DNA from: Cytophagales bacterium
GTDB taxonomy: Bacteria > Bacteroidota > Bacteroidia > Cytophagales > Microscillaceae
Assembly (NCBI GenBank): GCA_013298075.1
Contig: JAAFJG010000001.1
Coordinates: forward strand, 85,865 to 149,864
Direction: 5' to 3'
Length of the DNA stretch: 64,000 nucleotides
The position numbers and the translations under genes are program-made. Position 1 is the first letter of the stretch, and each line of letters begins with the position of its first letter. Positions 62,803 through 64,000 of the stretch are shown here, piece after piece. The notes beneath the pieces were generated by a model. The model did not search any database, was not told the DNA's origin, and was given only the letters and a program-made list of their open reading frames with translations.

Positions 62803-63909
62803 ATGAAAACTATTTTTTTATACACTTTTTTATTTTTTCTTACTTTTTCTATTTTTGCACAAAAAAAAGTAAATTTTATTACTGATTATTATCCTTTAAT
62901 TAACCAAGCAGAAATAGAAATTACAAAAAATAATTTTAAAAAAGCACTAAAAATATATCAAAAAGCATTTCAAGGTACTAAAATGATTGGTTTTAGAACA
63001 GATCATGAAAACGCTTTGTATTGTGCATTAAAAATAGATAATTTTGATTTTGCTTTTAATTGTATAAAAAAAATGGCAAATCACGGATATAAATTGGAAT
63101 ATATACAAAATAATAAACACCTTGAAAAACTAAGAAACCACAAAGATTGGAAAGAATTTGAAACTAATTATGAAAATTATTATCTAAAAGGAAAAAATAT
63201 TGATTTGTTTTTAAGAGACACCTTACTAAAAATGAAAGAATTAGACCAAAAATATAAAATTTTACCAGACCGTAAAAACTATAAAAAAGAAGATGCAATA
63301 TTGGATAGTTTAAATCACATTGCTATGTTCAAACTTTTTGATAAATATGGAGAATTTAGTGAAGAAAATACAGGGCTTGTGTATAGTGACTTTGGTATTA
63401 TTATTAGACACTATTATCAAACTGTAATGAAAAATAATCAATATTTAAGAATGGATACTATTATGTTCAAGTCTGTAAGAAATGGCAGTCTAAATAATAA
63501 CTATGCAATTGTGGCAATTGCCACAACTTTATACCCTCTTTGGAATAAATTTCTCATTCCTAACCTATATTTCAAAGTTGATACTTGTCTTTATAAAGTA
63601 AATTTAAGCAAAGGGGAATTAGATAGTTTAAATAGAGATAGAAAAGAATTGGGTTTGTCGAGTGTGGAAGAGCATGAAAAAAAACTCTTGTATTATTATC
63701 AATCGGCTTTATATACAAAATTCGGAAGCAAAATACAAATGTCATCAGGTATTTCTGACGTACATCCTTTTTATTTTTGGGTGCATGATAATATATCTAC
63801 AATTTCCGGTCTTTCTAAAAGTGATAAACCTAATACGAAAAACCAGCAATGGCTTGATGAGGCGATAAAAATAAAACGATTTACTTTAATTCCTAAGCCT
63901 AAAAAATAA
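62803..63909 (+). CDS. exported hypothetical protein with a DUF6624-like C-terminal region
   Basis: 368 residues with a signal peptide (LYTFLFFLTFSIFAQ). Residues ~30-130 look like tetratricopeptide-type helices (KKALKIYQKAFQGTKMIGF, NCIKKMANHGYKLEYIQ). Residues ~190-300 resemble DUF6624 proteins (TGLVYSDFGIIIRHYYQ, SVEEHEKKLLYYYQSALY, KFGSKIQM). No function is known. The gene is flanked by the 30-bp direct repeat seen at the end of holA. Confidence 0.6.
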   Translation: MKTIFLYTFLFFLTFSIFAQKKVNFITDYYPLINQAEIEITKNNFKKALKIYQKAFQGTKMIGFRTDHENALYCALKIDNFDFAFNCIKKMANHGYKLEYIQNNKHLEKLRNHKDWKEFETNYENYYLKGKNIDLFLRDTLLKMKELDQKYKILPDRKNYKKEDAILDSLNHIAMFKLFDKYGEFSEENTGLVYSDFGIIIRHYYQTVMKNNQYLRMDTIMFKSVRNGSLNNNYAIVAIATTLYPLWNKFLIPNLYFKVDTCLYKVNLSKGELDSLNRDRKELGLSSVEEHEKKLLYYYQSALYTKFGSKIQMSSGISDVHPFYFWVHDNISTISGLSKSDKPNTKNQQWLDEAIKIKRFTLIPKPKK

Positions 63910-63960
63910 TGGTATTATTGGTAGCGAAAGAATATGAAAAAACGAGTGTTCATATTATTG

Positions 63961-63990
63961 ATTGGTTTTTAAGATTTTGTATTTGTAATT
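63961..63990 (+). repeat. 30-bp direct repeat, right copy
   Basis: Identical to 62479-62508 (3' end of holA). Followed by TTGAATAGAAA up to the window end. Close to the left copy, holA continues as ATAATTTGAATG, so the match resumes after a 6-bp difference. Confidence 0.85.
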
Positions 63991-64000
63991 TGAATAGAAA

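Noticed and set aside
63909..64000. Open frame from an ATG overlapping the stop of the last gene to the window end
   Set aside because: It is too short to judge, and most of it is the duplicated holA 3' end, so it is probably not coding.

Overview
The window is a very AT-rich stretch of a Bacteroidota chromosome, most likely from the Cytophagia. This rests on a gldG-type gliding gene, a lycopene cyclase, N-terminal lipoprotein signals of Bacteroidota style, homodimeric glycyl-tRNA synthetase, and repeated TAnnTTTG promoter -7 elements. In three places (51918, 55160, and 57042 on the minus strand) the -7 element has a TTTG -33 element at 19-20 nt spacing. No tRNA, rRNA or CRISPR array was recognised.

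Region by region. 1-3.4 kb: the 3' part of a LolA-like gene, a DUF2236/MpaB-type oxygenase, and a GTPase-membrane protein pair. 3.4-3.7 kb: the decayed tail of a short-chain dehydrogenase. 3.9-11.4 kb: topA with a textbook terminator, a DUF3696 AAA ATPase with a tightly coupled unknown partner, an FtsX/LolE-type permease, and gldG. 11.4-17.4 kb: a trpA remnant broken by a small inverted-repeat element, an amidohydrolase-like exported protein, a Na/Pi cotransporter, and a tandem cluster of Rpn/PD-(D/E)XK 'transposase-like' nuclease genes cut by a second copy of that element. 17.7-25.4 kb: housekeeping and envelope genes (DUF3298-like lipoprotein, glyS, crtY-type cyclase, papain-fold lipoprotein, exported thioredoxin, proC).

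25.7-41.3 kb is the most striking part: a minus-strand defence-type locus. In transcription order it is methylase 2, ATPase 2, methylase 1, ATPase 1, a small protein, then a helicase with an N-terminal phospholipase-D nuclease domain. The methylase-ATPase module is duplicated. The two roughly 1330-residue methylases are near-identical for most of their length but diverge in the C-terminal target-recognition region, while the two ATPases have diverged much further. The layout recalls helicase-methylase-ATPase (Hma-type) systems, with the added feature of two modules sharing one helicase. A third copy of the inverted-repeat element and a second Rpn tandem cluster (41.6-44 kb) border it.

44-54 kb: metH, a transglutaminase-fold lipoprotein, a single-chain ATPase-DUF4435 protein resembling a fused PARIS (AriA-AriB) defence protein, a class II Fic protein, and a CtpA-type S41 protease, followed by a repeat-rich intergenic region. 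54-64 kb: ACMSD-type decarboxylase, HMG-CoA-lyase-type enzyme, outer-membrane barrel protein, AAA/PD-(D/E)XK protein, triple-LysM protein, holA, and an exported DUF6624-like protein.

Two Rpn genes, one in each cluster, appear broken by exact tandem duplications with a 127-bp offset. In both cases the first copy ends exactly where the neighbouring paralogue stops being identical. That is the expected signature of contigs joined without trimming a k=127 assembly overlap, so these frameshifts are probably not biological.
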